From: Verrucomicrobiaceae bacterium E54
GTDB lineage: Bacteria; Verrucomicrobiota; Verrucomicrobiia; Verrucomicrobiales; Akkermansiaceae
Direction of reading: 5' to 3'
Length of the DNA stretch: 62,292 nucleotides
NCBI GenBank assembly: GCA_022548915.1
Contig: JAKZES010000028.1
Span: 1 to 62,292, forward strand
Positions within the stretch are counted from its first letter, which is position 1. Each line of letters opens with the position of its first letter. The notes beneath the pieces are model-generated. The model did no database searches and had not been told where the DNA came from. It saw only the letters and a program-made list of their open reading frames with translations. The translations under genes and the position numbers were made by a program. Positions 9,919 through 19,110 of this stretch are shown piece by piece.

Positions 9919-10686
9919 ATGCCTCTCTTCCGACTCACCCTGATGACGATCTTCCGCCGCAAGGCTTGGGCCGTCTGCGCCTTTCTGGTGCTGGTGATGC
10001 CCTTCCTACTGCCGCAGTTGTCGAGCGGCACGGAAAATCCGGCGCTGCTCAAGCCCGCCCTGGCGCAGGCCGCATGGGGCATGGCCTGGTTGAGCACCGT
10101 GTTCTGGGGCTTTTTCGCCGCCTCCAAGGCCGGTGAGAAACTCTCGCGCAGCGGCCTCGGCGAGTATTTCCACTCCAGCGGCATCTCCGCCACCCGCCAG
10201 CTGCTGGAAATCTGGAGCTCGCTGATGGTCTACATCGCCCCGCTCGGTCTGGCCGCCGCACTGGTCTGCATCTTCGCCGCCAGCCCGGCCGCGCCGGACG
10301 AGCGCTCGATGTGGATCACCACCAATTTCCAGTACGCACTGCTCTTCGTGCTCGTAGTGGCCCCGTTGGTCGCCCTCGCCGTGGCGATCGCCTCCCGCTT
10401 CGGCGGACTGACCGGGTTCATCGTCCCCGCCGGACTCACCTTCTACGGCCTCTATGGCGTCGGCTACATGAAGCTGCTGCTCAGCATCGAAGGCAACCCG
10501 CTGCTCTCCTGGCTCTGGAGCGCCTCGCCCCACTACCACTTCGCCGATCCCACCGAGCGCCTGCGCTACAAGCTTGGCGCCATCGAATGGAGCCAGTTCC
10601 CGCTGCTGCTCGCCTACTTCGGAGGCATCTCGCTGCTCTACATCGCTCTTTCCCGCCTGCTCTTCCGGGTCAAGGCCACCGCCTGA
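9919..10686 (+). CDS. ABC-2-type transporter membrane subunit (predicted)
   Basis: This 255-aa protein is very hydrophobic, with about six predicted membrane segments (near residues 14-32, 50-70, 92-118, 133-160, 165-185 and 225-245). The N terminus is short and basic. I do not recognise a specific family motif; assignment as the permease rests on hydropathy and on the ATPase gene ending 9 nt upstream. It probably forms a homodimer with two copies of that ATPase. The next gene is a histidine-rich protein, so metal handling is conceivable but only inferred. Confidence 0.65.
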   Translation: MPLFRLTLMTIFRRKAWAVCAFLVLVMPFLLPQLSSGTENPALLKPALAQAAWGMAWLSTVFWGFFAASKAGEKLSRSGLGEYFHSSGISATRQLLEIWSSLMVYIAPLGLAAALVCIFAASPAAPDERSMWITTNFQYALLFVLVVAPLVALAVAIASRFGGLTGFIVPAGLTFYGLYGVGYMKLLLSIEGNPLLSWLWSASPHYHFADPTERLRYKLGAIEWSQFPLLLAYFGGISLLYIALSRLLFRVKATA

Positions 10687-10714
10687 TCCCCACGAGTTCT
10701 CCGCTGTCCCGCCC

Positions 10715-11737
10715 ATGAACACCCGCACCCACATCACCACCGCCGCCCTGGCCCTCGCCGGTGCCGGCATGTGGTACTTTGCGGGCACGGCTCTCAACGA
10801 GGCGGGCCGGTTCGAGAATCAACCGAACCCCCTCGGGATCAAGCGCAGCCCCTACGGCCAGGTGCTCGCCATGGCGATCCAGACGCCCATCGACGGCGAC
10901 TGGCACGGCGGACTCGAAGTTCACGACCACCATTCCCCGGCGACCGACAATCACGACCATCATGAGGGTTGCGATCACGGCGACCACGATCATCACGCCG
11001 GGTGTGACCACGACGATCACGACCATCACGCCGGTTGTGACCAAGGCGACTGCGATCATGACGAAATCGCCGCGTCCCACGGCCACGGTCATCACGGCCA
11101 CGATCACGGGGATTGCGGTCACGATCACGGCTCGCCGGTCGCCAATGGATCCCTGCTGGACCGGCTGGATTACGCCGTCAGCCAGCGGACCAACCCGAAT
11201 CCGCCGACGGCGGGCCACCAGTTCTATCTGCGTCGTGAAATCGAGAAAAAGCTGCGCTTCGCCTACGAACTCGATCCCTCGCACTACGCGAACTACAACA
11301 GCTACCACCTCTTCCTCACCCAGCAGCAGCTCGGCACCTCCGCCCTGCCCCGGGAACAGGTCCGCGAGAACGCCGGCGCGCTCGCCGATCATACGATCCG
11401 CTACTGCCTGCGGGAATCCCACGACCCGCGCCCGGCCCTCACCGCGGCCTCCGCCGCCTACAACGTGCTCGAGCAAATGCTGCTCGCCGAAGAAGGGGCC
11501 TACACCATCAGCGATATGCGCAAGCAGCTGGGAGTCATCGACTTCTGCATATCACGACACATCGAGTTGCTCAACGCCAGCATCGAGAACGGGGACTGGG
11601 AGCTGCTCTCCACCCAGCGCCAGCAGGAAGTCCTCGATCGGTCGAAATTTTCCATGAAGCTGCGCGATTCCGCCGTCAAGGCGATCGAGCGCCGCGAAGC
11701 CGACCAGCACACCACCGCCAGCCGCGTCGAATCATGA
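10715..11737 (+). CDS. Membrane-anchored His/Asp-rich protein, probable metal binding
   Basis: This 340-aa protein has an N-terminal membrane anchor (about residues 8-28), then a stretch at about residues 65-140 built from repeats of HHxGCDHxDHDHHAGCD type, dense in His, Asp and regularly spaced Cys. The rest (about 145-340) is soluble and mostly helical, with no motif I recognise. Such clusters bind Zn, Ni, Co or Cu in other proteins; that is family knowledge, and no ligand is proven here. It sits 28 nt after an ABC permease gene, and its last codons overlap the PilT-like ATPase gene (ATGA at 11734), tying transporter and filament machine together. The ATG at 10715 was chosen because it starts the anchor; the frame is open further upstream. 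Confidence 0.7.
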   Translation: MNTRTHITTAALALAGAGMWYFAGTALNEAGRFENQPNPLGIKRSPYGQVLAMAIQTPIDGDWHGGLEVHDHHSPATDNHDHHEGCDHGDHDHHAGCDHDDHDHHAGCDQGDCDHDEIAASHGHGHHGHDHGDCGHDHGSPVANGSLLDRLDYAVSQRTNPNPPTAGHQFYLRREIEKKLRFAYELDPSHYANYNSYHLFLTQQQLGTSALPREQVRENAGALADHTIRYCLRESHDPRPALTAASAAYNVLEQMLLAEEGAYTISDMRKQLGVIDFCISRHIELLNASIENGDWELLSTQRQQEVLDRSKFSMKLRDSAVKAIERREADQHTTASRVES

Positions 11738-13026
11738 GCGTCTTCACCGCCGTCCACGACAACCCGCCTCCGCTTCCCACCGGGAAGCCGGGCGTGCCCG
11801 CGGCACCCGTGTGCTTCGCACCGGGGATGAACGGCAACCAGCTGCTGGGCATCATCTTCCGGGTCTGCAAGGAGCTGCGCGTCTCCGACATCCAGATGCG
11901 GGCCGAGCGCCCGGTCTATATCCACACCAACAAGGGCGTCGAGAAGCTCGAGCATCTTGGGATCCTGACCTCGGCCCACATGGACGAGATCCTCAAGGAA
12001 CTCATCCGCAACCGCGAAAGCGGCAGCCACGGCTTCGGCGAGCAAAGCAACCTCGACACCCGCGTCGAGGACAAGATCGCCCACGCCATCCAGGACTTCT
12101 CCGAGCGCAAGGTGGCCGACTTCTCCTGCGACGGCATCCCGATGGGAGACAACGGCGAACGCTCCGGCCGCCTGCGGATCCAGGCCCACCTCAGCTCTTC
12201 CGGCCTCGGGGTCACCTGCCGGATCCTGAACGACTTCATTCCGGAGCTCGAGAGCCTCGGCATCGATCCGGACACCACCGAAACGCTGCGCCGCGCGGTC
12301 CTCAAGCGCGCCGGCCTGTGCCTCGTCACCGGCCCCACCGGCTCGGGCAAGTCGACCACGCTCGCCTCGCTCATCGACTGGCTGCGCCGCCACCATTTCA
12401 AGCACATCGTCACCGTCGAGGACCCGATCGAGTATCAATACCCCGACGACATGGACGATCCGGAGTTCAGGGGCCGCCGCACGGCCTCGCCCTCCATCGT
12501 CACCCAGCAGGAAGTCGGGCGCGACGTCCACTCCTACCGGCAGGGCCTCAAGGATGTTCTGCGGAAGGCCCCGCACGTCATCCTCCTCGGCGAGATTCGC
12601 GACCGCGAAGCGATGGAAACCTGCATGGAGGCGGCCCAGACCGGTCACCTCGTGCTTTCCACCCTCCACACCACCGGCGCGGTCAAGACCATCGGCCGGA
12701 TCCTCGAACTCTATCCCCGCGAGAGCCACACCGCGGTGCTCAGCCGCCTGGCCGAAATCCTCGTGTTCATCCACTCGCAGGGGCTGCTCAACGGCGTCAA
12801 GCGCCGGGTCCTCACCTACGAGTTCCTGCAAAACAACGACGACGCCGTGTCCTCCGCCATCGCCAACTACGACGGCGGCGCGAGGTCCCTCGAAGACGTG
12901 ATCCGCCGGGCCGGAAACATCGAGTGGGACAGCAACCTCAAGAGACTTCTGAACCAGGGCCTCATCGATGCCGAAACCATGGAGAACGCCCGCATGAACC
13001 GCGACGACGAATCCGACCTGCTCTGA
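11734..13026 (+). CDS. PilT-like type IV filament retraction/motor ATPase
   Basis: A secretion-family hexameric ATPase of 430 aa. Walker A GPTGSGKST is near residue 200, the Asp box contains VEDPIEY, Walker B-type ILLGEIRD is near residue 284, and the His box reads TGHLVLSTLHT near 304. SIVTQQEVGRD matches the PilT-specific TQREVG segment. The N-terminal region corresponds to the PAS-like domain of PilT, with an extra Pro-rich leader of about 25 residues. The family drives pilus retraction; here the same operon also has a GspE/PilB-type ATPase, which fits an extension plus retraction pair. Overlaps the previous gene by 4 nt. Confidence 0.88.
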   Translation: MSVFTAVHDNPPPLPTGKPGVPAAPVCFAPGMNGNQLLGIIFRVCKELRVSDIQMRAERPVYIHTNKGVEKLEHLGILTSAHMDEILKELIRNRESGSHGFGEQSNLDTRVEDKIAHAIQDFSERKVADFSCDGIPMGDNGERSGRLRIQAHLSSSGLGVTCRILNDFIPELESLGIDPDTTETLRRAVLKRAGLCLVTGPTGSGKSTTLASLIDWLRRHHFKHIVTVEDPIEYQYPDDMDDPEFRGRRTASPSIVTQQEVGRDVHSYRQGLKDVLRKAPHVILLGEIRDREAMETCMEAAQTGHLVLSTLHTTGAVKTIGRILELYPRESHTAVLSRLAEILVFIHSQGLLNGVKRRVLTYEFLQNNDDAVSSAIANYDGGARSLEDVIRRAGNIEWDSNLKRLLNQGLIDAETMENARMNRDDESDLL

Positions 13027-13127
13027 CCACCAACCCTTTCGAGAACCTGGGAAGCCGGCACCAATGACTCCGGCCAACGGGATCTCCTGCCAAAGACAAA
13101 ACACACACCAAACACACACACCTAGAC

Positions 13128-13523
13128 ATGAAACTGACCAACAACACCAAGCGCGCGAAGGGCATGACACTGCTCGAGCTGACAGTCGTCATCCTCGTCC
13201 TTCTTTCGCTTATCTCGATCCTCTTCATCGGCGCCCGCGCCTGGAAGAAGGGTTCCGACAAAGCAGGCTGCATCATGAACATCCGCAACGTCCAGCAGGC
13301 CGTTCGTTCATGGCAGAACATGAACGCCAAGAACGTGAGCGACGCCTTCGTTCTCACCGATGACATCATCGGCTCGGGCCTGTTCGTGGAAACCGATCCG
13401 GTTTGCCCCGGTGCCGGCACCTACGGCTTCGTGACCCAGGTGCCTGACGTCGGCACGCTGGTCATGACCTGCTCGCTTGCCACGACCGAAGACCACGTGC
13501 CGTCTTCGATCGCCGGCTGGTAA
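13128..13523 (+). CDS. Type IV pilin-like protein (probable major filament subunit)
   Basis: A 131-aa prepilin. The leader is 12 residues, basic, ending in KG, and is cut before MTLLELTVVILVLLSL. The mature position-5 glutamate needed for assembly is present. The hydrophobic helix is followed by a small globular domain with three cysteines (near residues 44, 88 and 105). It stands apart from its neighbours, with a 101-nt gap before and a strong hairpin after it, as expected for a highly expressed subunit. Cleavage would need a PilD-type peptidase, which is not in this window. Position in the cluster resembles Amuc_1102 relative to Amuc_1101-1098 in Akkermansia (from memory). Confidence 0.85.
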   Translation: MKLTNNTKRAKGMTLLELTVVILVLLSLISILFIGARAWKKGSDKAGCIMNIRNVQQAVRSWQNMNAKNVSDAFVLTDDIIGSGLFVETDPVCPGAGTYGFVTQVPDVGTLVMTCSLATTEDHVPSSIAGW

Positions 13524-13566
13524 GCCTGCTCACCGGATGGCACTGGTGCCATCCGCTATCCAATCC

Positions 13567-13595
13567 GGCCTCCCGCTCCCCGTGAGCGGGAGGCC
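13567..13595 (+). terminator. Strong intra-operon hairpin after the pilin gene
   Basis: A perfect 12-bp stem (13567-13578 with 13584-13595, left arm GGCCTCCCGCTC) with a 5-nt loop lies 44 nt after the pilin stop. No T-run follows, so it is more likely an attenuator or 3'-end stabiliser that lets pilin mRNA exceed downstream mRNA than a full terminator. Confidence 0.6.
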
Positions 13596-13654
13596 AATCT
13601 CCCAGGAACACCCACCTTTTCGACCCCCCATGAACCCTTACGCCCCACACACCC

Positions 13655-15439
13655 TTGGTCGCCTACCAACACCCTTCGGAGCTCAATCCGCTCCAACGCT
13701 ACCGCCAGGCTTCGGCCGTCTTGCGCGGAACTAGCCGCGCGTCGAACGACGGCTGGTACAGCAACCCTCTCGACCTCGACCTCCAGCTTCATGTGAGGGT
13801 CGATGGCGACCGTGTCGAGTCGCGCCTCTTTCACGCCCCGACCGCCGCCTGGAGCGCCGCTCCCGATCTCGACGAGTCCCTGTTCCGGGACCCCTCCGAG
13901 GTTCCCGCCTACGCCGAGCAACTGCTCGCCCTGGCCCGCAAGGCGGGAGTCCAGGCATTGGGAATCGTCCTGCACGTGGCCGACGAGTTCGCCACCACCG
14001 AGATCAAGCCGGAACTCGACAATCCCGGCGCTCTCGCGGAGCTGCGCGAGGCCATCATCACCACTCCCGGCGAGGTTCTCGACGACTCGTCGCTTTCCAC
14101 CGATGACCACTCCTGGAGGCTCCTGCCCTACCCCGCCGCGGGAAGCGACTCCATCGCCACCGCGATCATTCTTTCGCGCCACGCGGCCCCTTTCATCGAA
14201 GCCCTTCGCGAGTTCGGAATCGCGAAGAACTTTCCCTTCGTCACCCTTTCGGTCAGCGCGCCGCTCGTCGCCCTGCTGGCCCTGCCCAAGCTCAAGACCG
14301 ATGCCGTCACGGCCCCGTTCCTCGCCGTCCTTCCCTATCCGGTCTTCACGGTCCTCGCCTTCTTCAACGAGCACGGCGACCTGCTGCTACTGAGAACGCT
14401 CCAGCACCGGGGCCAGCGTCGGCCCTCCAACCTGCGCCACGCGGCGGCCACCACCGCCGCCGCAATGGAGATGGCCGATCCCGACATCCACATCCTTCCC
14501 CTTGCGGGCGAACCGGATCCCCAGCTCGCCGCCGACCTCCGCATCGTCTTCGAGGGCAGCAACATTCACGAGGTCGACTGGCGGGAGACCGACTATCACA
14601 ACTCCGACGCGCAAGTTTCGGTCGAGATGGTGATCTCCACCAAGTTGCGGGAGGAGGTCGACACGCCCCTGGCCGCATCCCACACCTTCAGCACCCTCGG
14701 TTCGGAAGGCTGGGCGATCCAGGACTTCATTCCCGTCCCCGCGGAAGTGGCCGAGGTTTACCCCAGCCGCATGGAGATGAAAATGCTCCGCACCGCACGG
14801 TGGGTGCGCTTCGGCCTGATCGGCGCCGTGGTTCTGTGCTTCGGGTGGATCGGGCTGCGACTGCTCGACATGGTACGACAGCCGGAGTGGACCTTCAATG
14901 AGACCGAGGCCCAGGGAGTCGCCGGCAAGCTTTCCGCCCTGCGCAAGGAGCAACAGCGCATCGCCCACTGGGACAACCTCCTCGAAGACCGCTCCAAGGC
15001 CTGGACCTCCATGGAAATGCTGGCCCGCTTCTTCCCGGAGCGCTCCGGCTTCCTGGTCCGCACCTTCCATCACTCGGCCAATCCCGAGAACGTTCCCGGC
15101 CAGGCCAAGCTCGGCTTCGTCAAGCAGTGGCGGATCAACGGACTCGCCCGCGAGGACTCGCTCGAGAAGCTCGCCGACCTCAATACCCGCGAGGGCATCT
15201 CCGCCGCCTTCACCGAGATCGCGCGGGTCACCGGCAACCAGGCGTTCCGGACCGACCTGCCCACCCGGAGCATCATCGTCAACATCAAGACCCTCGAGAA
15301 CGCGGGCTACAAGCCCAAGCCGCCGGAAGAGGTCATCATGACCGACGAATCCAGCTACCCGTTCCTTTTCGACCTCACCATCACCCAGCGCTTCGAAGCG
15401 GACGATCCGCTGGCCGTCAGCTCCTCCACCACGCCATGA
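13655..15439 (+). CDS. PilM/PilN-like inner-membrane platform protein of the filament machine
   Basis: A predicted 594-aa protein with a long cytoplasmic N-terminal region, one membrane segment (about residues 388-410) and a periplasmic part with a coiled-coil stretch and a PilN-like alpha/beta end. That layout is what a PilM-PilN fusion would look like, and position matches Amuc_1101 of Akkermansia (inference). No actin-type phosphate motif is evident by eye. The start is uncertain: this frame has no ATG upstream of conserved sequence, only TTG at 13655, while a nearby ATG at 13630 lies in another frame that stops at 13734. A TTG start, an in-frame GTG further in, or a small frameshift are all possible. 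The stop overlaps the next gene (ATGA). Confidence 0.6.
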   Translation: MVAYQHPSELNPLQRYRQASAVLRGTSRASNDGWYSNPLDLDLQLHVRVDGDRVESRLFHAPTAAWSAAPDLDESLFRDPSEVPAYAEQLLALARKAGVQALGIVLHVADEFATTEIKPELDNPGALAELREAIITTPGEVLDDSSLSTDDHSWRLLPYPAAGSDSIATAIILSRHAAPFIEALREFGIAKNFPFVTLSVSAPLVALLALPKLKTDAVTAPFLAVLPYPVFTVLAFFNEHGDLLLLRTLQHRGQRRPSNLRHAAATTAAAMEMADPDIHILPLAGEPDPQLAADLRIVFEGSNIHEVDWRETDYHNSDAQVSVEMVISTKLREEVDTPLAASHTFSTLGSEGWAIQDFIPVPAEVAEVYPSRMEMKMLRTARWVRFGLIGAVVLCFGWIGLRLLDMVRQPEWTFNETEAQGVAGKLSALRKEQQRIAHWDNLLEDRSKAWTSMEMLARFFPERSGFLVRTFHHSANPENVPGQAKLGFVKQWRINGLAREDSLEKLADLNTREGISAAFTEIARVTGNQAFRTDLPTRSIIVNIKTLENAGYKPKPPEEVIMTDESSYPFLFDLTITQRFEADDPLAVSSSTTP

Positions 15440-15969
15440 ACCTCTATCGCCAGGCCATCGCCCTGTTCGGATTCGTCGTCCCGGTTGTCATCGCAGCCGT
15501 GGCAATCGGCGTGGGCCTCAGCGTGAAGGGCAAGATCTCCGCTTCCTTCGAGGAGAAGTGCTCCCATTTCGACGGCTTCAAGCAGAACAAGATCGCCGCC
15601 CTCGGCCTGGAGGCACAGATCAGCCGCAAGCGGGAAGACATCTCACGCTGGGAGGAACTCGTGAGCAAGGAGACCGCCAGCGCAATCAGCTCCAATCTTC
15701 GTTCGATCGAGGAAAAACTGCCCAGCAAGGAATTCCAGACGACCGGACAACAGTTCCCGACCTCGCGGGCGGGCTTCGCCTCGGTCTCGGGTCAGGATTC
15801 GGCCCAGGTCCGCCTCGCCTTCCGCGCGACCTACCGCTCGATGCAGCGCGCCCTCCTCGAACTCGAGACGCACATGCCCCAGCTCCAGCTCCAGGAACTC
15901 CGGATGGAGCCGAGTGCCAACTCCAACAGCCTCAATTTCGAAATTCACTACACCGCATGGGAACAATGA
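15436..15969 (+). CDS. PilO-like single-pass membrane protein (Amuc_1100-like position)
   Basis: A 177-aa protein with one N-terminal membrane helix (about 8-30), then a coiled-coil stretch (about 35-90) and a small alpha/beta C-terminal domain. This is the PilO/GspM architecture that links the inner-membrane platform to the secretin. It is shorter than Amuc_1100 (317 aa), whose gene occupies the same place in the Akkermansia cluster, so orthology is uncertain. Both ends overlap neighbours by 4 nt, indicating tight co-translation. Confidence 0.6.
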   Translation: MNLYRQAIALFGFVVPVVIAAVAIGVGLSVKGKISASFEEKCSHFDGFKQNKIAALGLEAQISRKREDISRWEELVSKETASAISSNLRSIEEKLPSKEFQTTGQQFPTSRAGFASVSGQDSAQVRLAFRATYRSMQRALLELETHMPQLQLQELRMEPSANSNSLNFEIHYTAWEQ

Positions 15970-16631
15970 GAACGACCCCACTCCTCCTCAGTCTCGCGCT
16001 GGTGCTCCCCCTGGCCGCCCAGTCGCTCGAAAGCGTCGACCCGGAGTCTGGCGACGCCTCCATTCAGGCCCCGGAGATCGAAGAGGAGAAGGATTCTGAG
16101 TTGATCTCCCAGCCATCGCGCTTCGCGGGCATCGACGCCGATGCCTACATCCGCACCCTGCTCGCCTCCTTTGAGATGCGCGGCCGCGCCCGCGATCCCT
16201 TCGGTCGCCATCAGGATCCCAACTACAAGCCTCCGACCCCGGTCGTCGCCAAGAAAACGGTCCAGAAATACAAGCCCGAGCCGGTCACCCCCTTCTCCGA
16301 CATCGTCGAGGCGATCCCGATCACGGCGATCATTCCCGCGCAGGGGAAATTCCTCGTGGGCGGCCGCGCGTTCAGCGTGGGTGCCCGCCTCAAGCTCAAC
16401 ACCGGAAAGGACGAGCCGCTCACCGTGCACGTCGTCGGCATCGACAACAACCGCGTCAACTTCCGCCACGGCATCACCAACGAAACCGCGGCGCACGTCC
16501 TCAAGATGCTGCCCGGCGGCATGATCCGTGGAGGTGGGGAAGCCCGCCCCGACGGGGTCATCCCCGCCAACTCCGACGACACCATCGATCTCTCCGGAGG
16601 CTCTCCGAACTCCCTCTCGTCCCGCCGCTAA
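15966..16631 (+). CDS. Exported PilP/GspC-like periplasmic protein
   Basis: A 221-aa protein with a signal peptide (cut about residue 18, after PLAAQS), an acidic linker, then a compact beta-rich domain (about 105-185) with FLVGGRAFSVGARL, resembling the small beta domains of PilP/GspC pilotins that contact the secretin. The end is low-complexity. No strong family motif is visible; the call depends on its place between the PilO-like protein and the secretin. Overlaps the upstream gene by 4 nt. Confidence 0.5.
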   Translation: MRTTPLLLSLALVLPLAAQSLESVDPESGDASIQAPEIEEEKDSELISQPSRFAGIDADAYIRTLLASFEMRGRARDPFGRHQDPNYKPPTPVVAKKTVQKYKPEPVTPFSDIVEAIPITAIIPAQGKFLVGGRAFSVGARLKLNTGKDEPLTVHVVGIDNNRVNFRHGITNETAAHVLKMLPGGMIRGGGEARPDGVIPANSDDTIDLSGGSPNSLSSRR

Positions 16632-16659
16632 AACCCACAAGCACCCTGCCACCAAGGCC

Positions 16660-18510
16660 ATGAAAACAACGACCACCCTTCTCACCACCCTTACCCTGCT
16701 TGTCACGCTGGTCGCCCGCGGCCAGGACGAGTTCGGCGACCTTCCCGACACCCCGGGCATTCCCGCGGCGGCCGACGATCTTCCCATTCCGGACCTGCCA
16801 CCGGCTCCTTCCGACCTCACCACCCCGCCCGACGCACCCGACGCTCCGGGCACCCCGGGCGACGGTCTTGCGGAGCCCGCCACCAGCGGTGGCGAACCCC
16901 CGGTCGAACCGGTCGCCCCTCCGGAAGAGGCCCCGATCGATGCCACCGAGGCCACCCAGCCCATCCAGGGGACCGACGAGGGATACCTGATCAAGGATGC
17001 CGCCCTGAACGACATCTTCCAGTTCCTCGCCAAGCAGGCGGGCCGCCAGTACTTCCACAACATGAAGATCGCGACCCCCGAGTTCCGGGTCACCGGTCAC
17101 CTCAACGACGGCAACCCACTCCAGCAGATGGAAGAGCTGGCCTTCATGTACGGCCTGATGCTCTACACCAAGGGCAACACGGTCTACGCCCTCACCCAGG
17201 CACAGCTCAGCCAACTGCCGAGCACCGAGTTCAGCTACCAGCTGCGCTACCTCCGCCCGCAGGACAAGGACCAGATCATGGAGCTGATCAAGCCCGTGCT
17301 CAGCCCCGGCACCGGCATCGTCAACTTCGAGCCGAAGACCAACACCATCATCATCATCGACACCGCCCACCGCATCGACCAGGCCCGCGACCTGCTCCAC
17401 AAGATCGACCAGCCGAAGGGACAGATCATCGTCGAAACCAAGATCCTGCGGGTCAACAGCAAGGCCGCCGAACGGGTCGGCGTGAACTGGTCGGCAAGCC
17501 TCGGGGAGACCGGCACGACCCTTGAGATCGCACGCAGCCTGAATGCCATGTTCGGCATCGGCAGCAGCTTCACGGACGTCCCGAACACCGCCAGCGGCAT
17601 CACCTACGACTTCGCCCCCGACGCCAACCTCGTCCTCAGCCCCGTGCAGCTCCAGGGCGTGCTGCGGGCCCTCGCCGAAGGCGGTGTCGCCACCCAGATT
17701 TCGAACCCCACCCTCATCACCGAGGACAACGAGCAGGGCACGATCTCGATCATCGACCGCGTTCCCATCATCACCACCACCACCAACCAGGGTTCGGGCG
17801 ATGTCTCCAGCGTCTCGGAGGAGGTCCGCTACAAGATCGATCCGGGTGACCCGACGATCAACGAGGATCCCGAGAAACACCGCGAGATCGGCATCTCGAT
17901 GGTCGTGACCCCCACCCTGCTTCCGGATGGCACGGTCAGAATGCGTCTCCGCCCCCGCTCGGCCCAGATCACCGACCAGATCCGCAGCCCCTCCACCGAC
18001 AACGTCTATCCGCGCGTCACCGAATCGATGATCGAGTCGCTGAGCCGCGTTCCGGACGGTTTCTCGCTGGTCGTCGGCGGTTTCTACGGGGAAACCGAGA
18101 GCAACGACCGGACCAAGGTGCCGCTCCTCGGAGACATTCCGATCCTCAACTTCTTCTTCAAGAGCCGCGAGACGATCAAGGAGCAGGCAAGCCTCGTCTT
18201 CATCGTCACGCCGACCTCCTACGACCCGAGCAACCGTTCGGCCACCGGCAGGCAGTCGAACCGGATTCACTCCTCGCTGCAGGTGACCCGAGACCACGAC
18301 TGGGTGGACACCACCAATCCCGGCCCGGCTCACGAGCCGAACCTGCGTCGCGGCATCCGCGGACTGCGCCCGCAGGAAGCGCCCTACTATCCCACGCAGG
18401 ATGAACTCGAGAGGTCCAAGGGTCCGCGCGTTCGCACCAACACCAGCACCGGAGCCACCTCCGCAGACTCCTCGCGCAAGAATTCGTTCAGCCGCGCCCG
18501 CCGCTACTGA
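16660..18510 (+). CDS. Secretin (PilQ/GspD family outer-membrane channel)
   Basis: A 616-aa protein with a signal peptide (about 1-22), a Pro/Asp/Glu-rich linker (about 25-105), N domains (about 105-270), and the C-terminal secretin barrel region (about 330-560). The barrel signature VPLLGDIPILNFFF followed by a LVFIVTPT strand is typical of secretins. The C terminus is a basic tail of about 100 residues that could bind a pilotin or the envelope. It would form the outer-membrane gate of the filament or secretion machine. The ATG at 16660 starts the signal peptide. Corresponds in order to Amuc_1098. Confidence 0.9.
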   Translation: MKTTTTLLTTLTLLVTLVARGQDEFGDLPDTPGIPAAADDLPIPDLPPAPSDLTTPPDAPDAPGTPGDGLAEPATSGGEPPVEPVAPPEEAPIDATEATQPIQGTDEGYLIKDAALNDIFQFLAKQAGRQYFHNMKIATPEFRVTGHLNDGNPLQQMEELAFMYGLMLYTKGNTVYALTQAQLSQLPSTEFSYQLRYLRPQDKDQIMELIKPVLSPGTGIVNFEPKTNTIIIIDTAHRIDQARDLLHKIDQPKGQIIVETKILRVNSKAAERVGVNWSASLGETGTTLEIARSLNAMFGIGSSFTDVPNTASGITYDFAPDANLVLSPVQLQGVLRALAEGGVATQISNPTLITEDNEQGTISIIDRVPIITTTTNQGSGDVSSVSEEVRYKIDPGDPTINEDPEKHREIGISMVVTPTLLPDGTVRMRLRPRSAQITDQIRSPSTDNVYPRVTESMIESLSRVPDGFSLVVGGFYGETESNDRTKVPLLGDIPILNFFFKSRETIKEQASLVFIVTPTSYDPSNRSATGRQSNRIHSSLQVTRDHDWVDTTNPGPAHEPNLRRGIRGLRPQEAPYYPTQDELERSKGPRVRTNTSTGATSADSSRKNSFSRARRY

Positions 18511-18531
18511 TCCCGCCCCCTCGACCCCGCC

Positions 18532-19110
18532 ATGAGTGAAATCGCCACCATCCAGCACAACACCGACGCGTCCCCCACCGAGGACCTGTTGGCCAAGTGC
18601 CGGTCCGAATGCCTCACTCACACGATCGAGGCCTTCAAGCGCGCCCAACTCGCGGACGAGATCGAGCTGGAAAAGATCCGCCAACGCTATGAAGCGGGGC
18701 GGGAGGATGGAACGCCCATCGACCTGATCGAACTCCTCGCCCGCATCAAGGGCACCGAGGAGGAGCACATGGGGGTGGAGGTCTCCCGCATTTCGCATGA
18801 GGTGACCACCGTGCTCTCGCCGGCTCCGCCGCTGATCCCCTTCGCCGGAAAACTGATGGCCCCGTCCTCCTTCTACGAGGCCTACACCCAGCTCCACGAA
18901 CTCGCCCGCGAGCTCATGGCACCGGTGATCTTCGCCGAGGACACCGATGCCATCGGCACCGGCGCGCTCAATCCGGTCGCCGCCCACATCATGGGCGGCC
19001 AGATCCTTTCCGCGGTCAACCGCCGCTTCGCCATCCGCCCCTTCGTCACCGTGGTCCGCCTCGACTACGAAAGCTGGACCTTCCTCTGCCGCAAGCACTT
19101 CGGACTATGA
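18532..19110 (+). CDS. Unrecognised cytoplasmic protein of the filament operon
   Basis: A 192-aa protein with no signal peptide or membrane segment. The N-terminal half is charged and helical; the C-terminal half is more hydrophobic. I do not recognise a family. It lies between the secretin and the GspE/PilB ATPase and its stop overlaps that ATPase's start (ATGA at 19107), so a role as an ATPase partner or assembly factor is plausible but inferred. Confidence 0.7.
   Translation: MSEIATIQHNTDASPTEDLLAKCRSECLTHTIEAFKRAQLADEIELEKIRQRYEAGREDGTPIDLIELLARIKGTEEEHMGVEVSRISHEVTTVLSPAPPLIPFAGKLMAPSSFYEAYTQLHELARELMAPVIFAEDTDAIGTGALNPVAAHIMGGQILSAVNRRFAIRPFVTVVRLDYESWTFLCRKHFGL

Noticed and set aside
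13027-13127. Sigma-54 (-24/-12) promoter upstream of the pilin gene
   Set aside because: A GGCAC occurs, but the TTGCA part at the required distance is missing.
16558-19098. Long open frame on minus (846 codons) opposite the secretin
   Set aside because: Antisense to the secretin and the following gene, which have family motifs and operon spacing.
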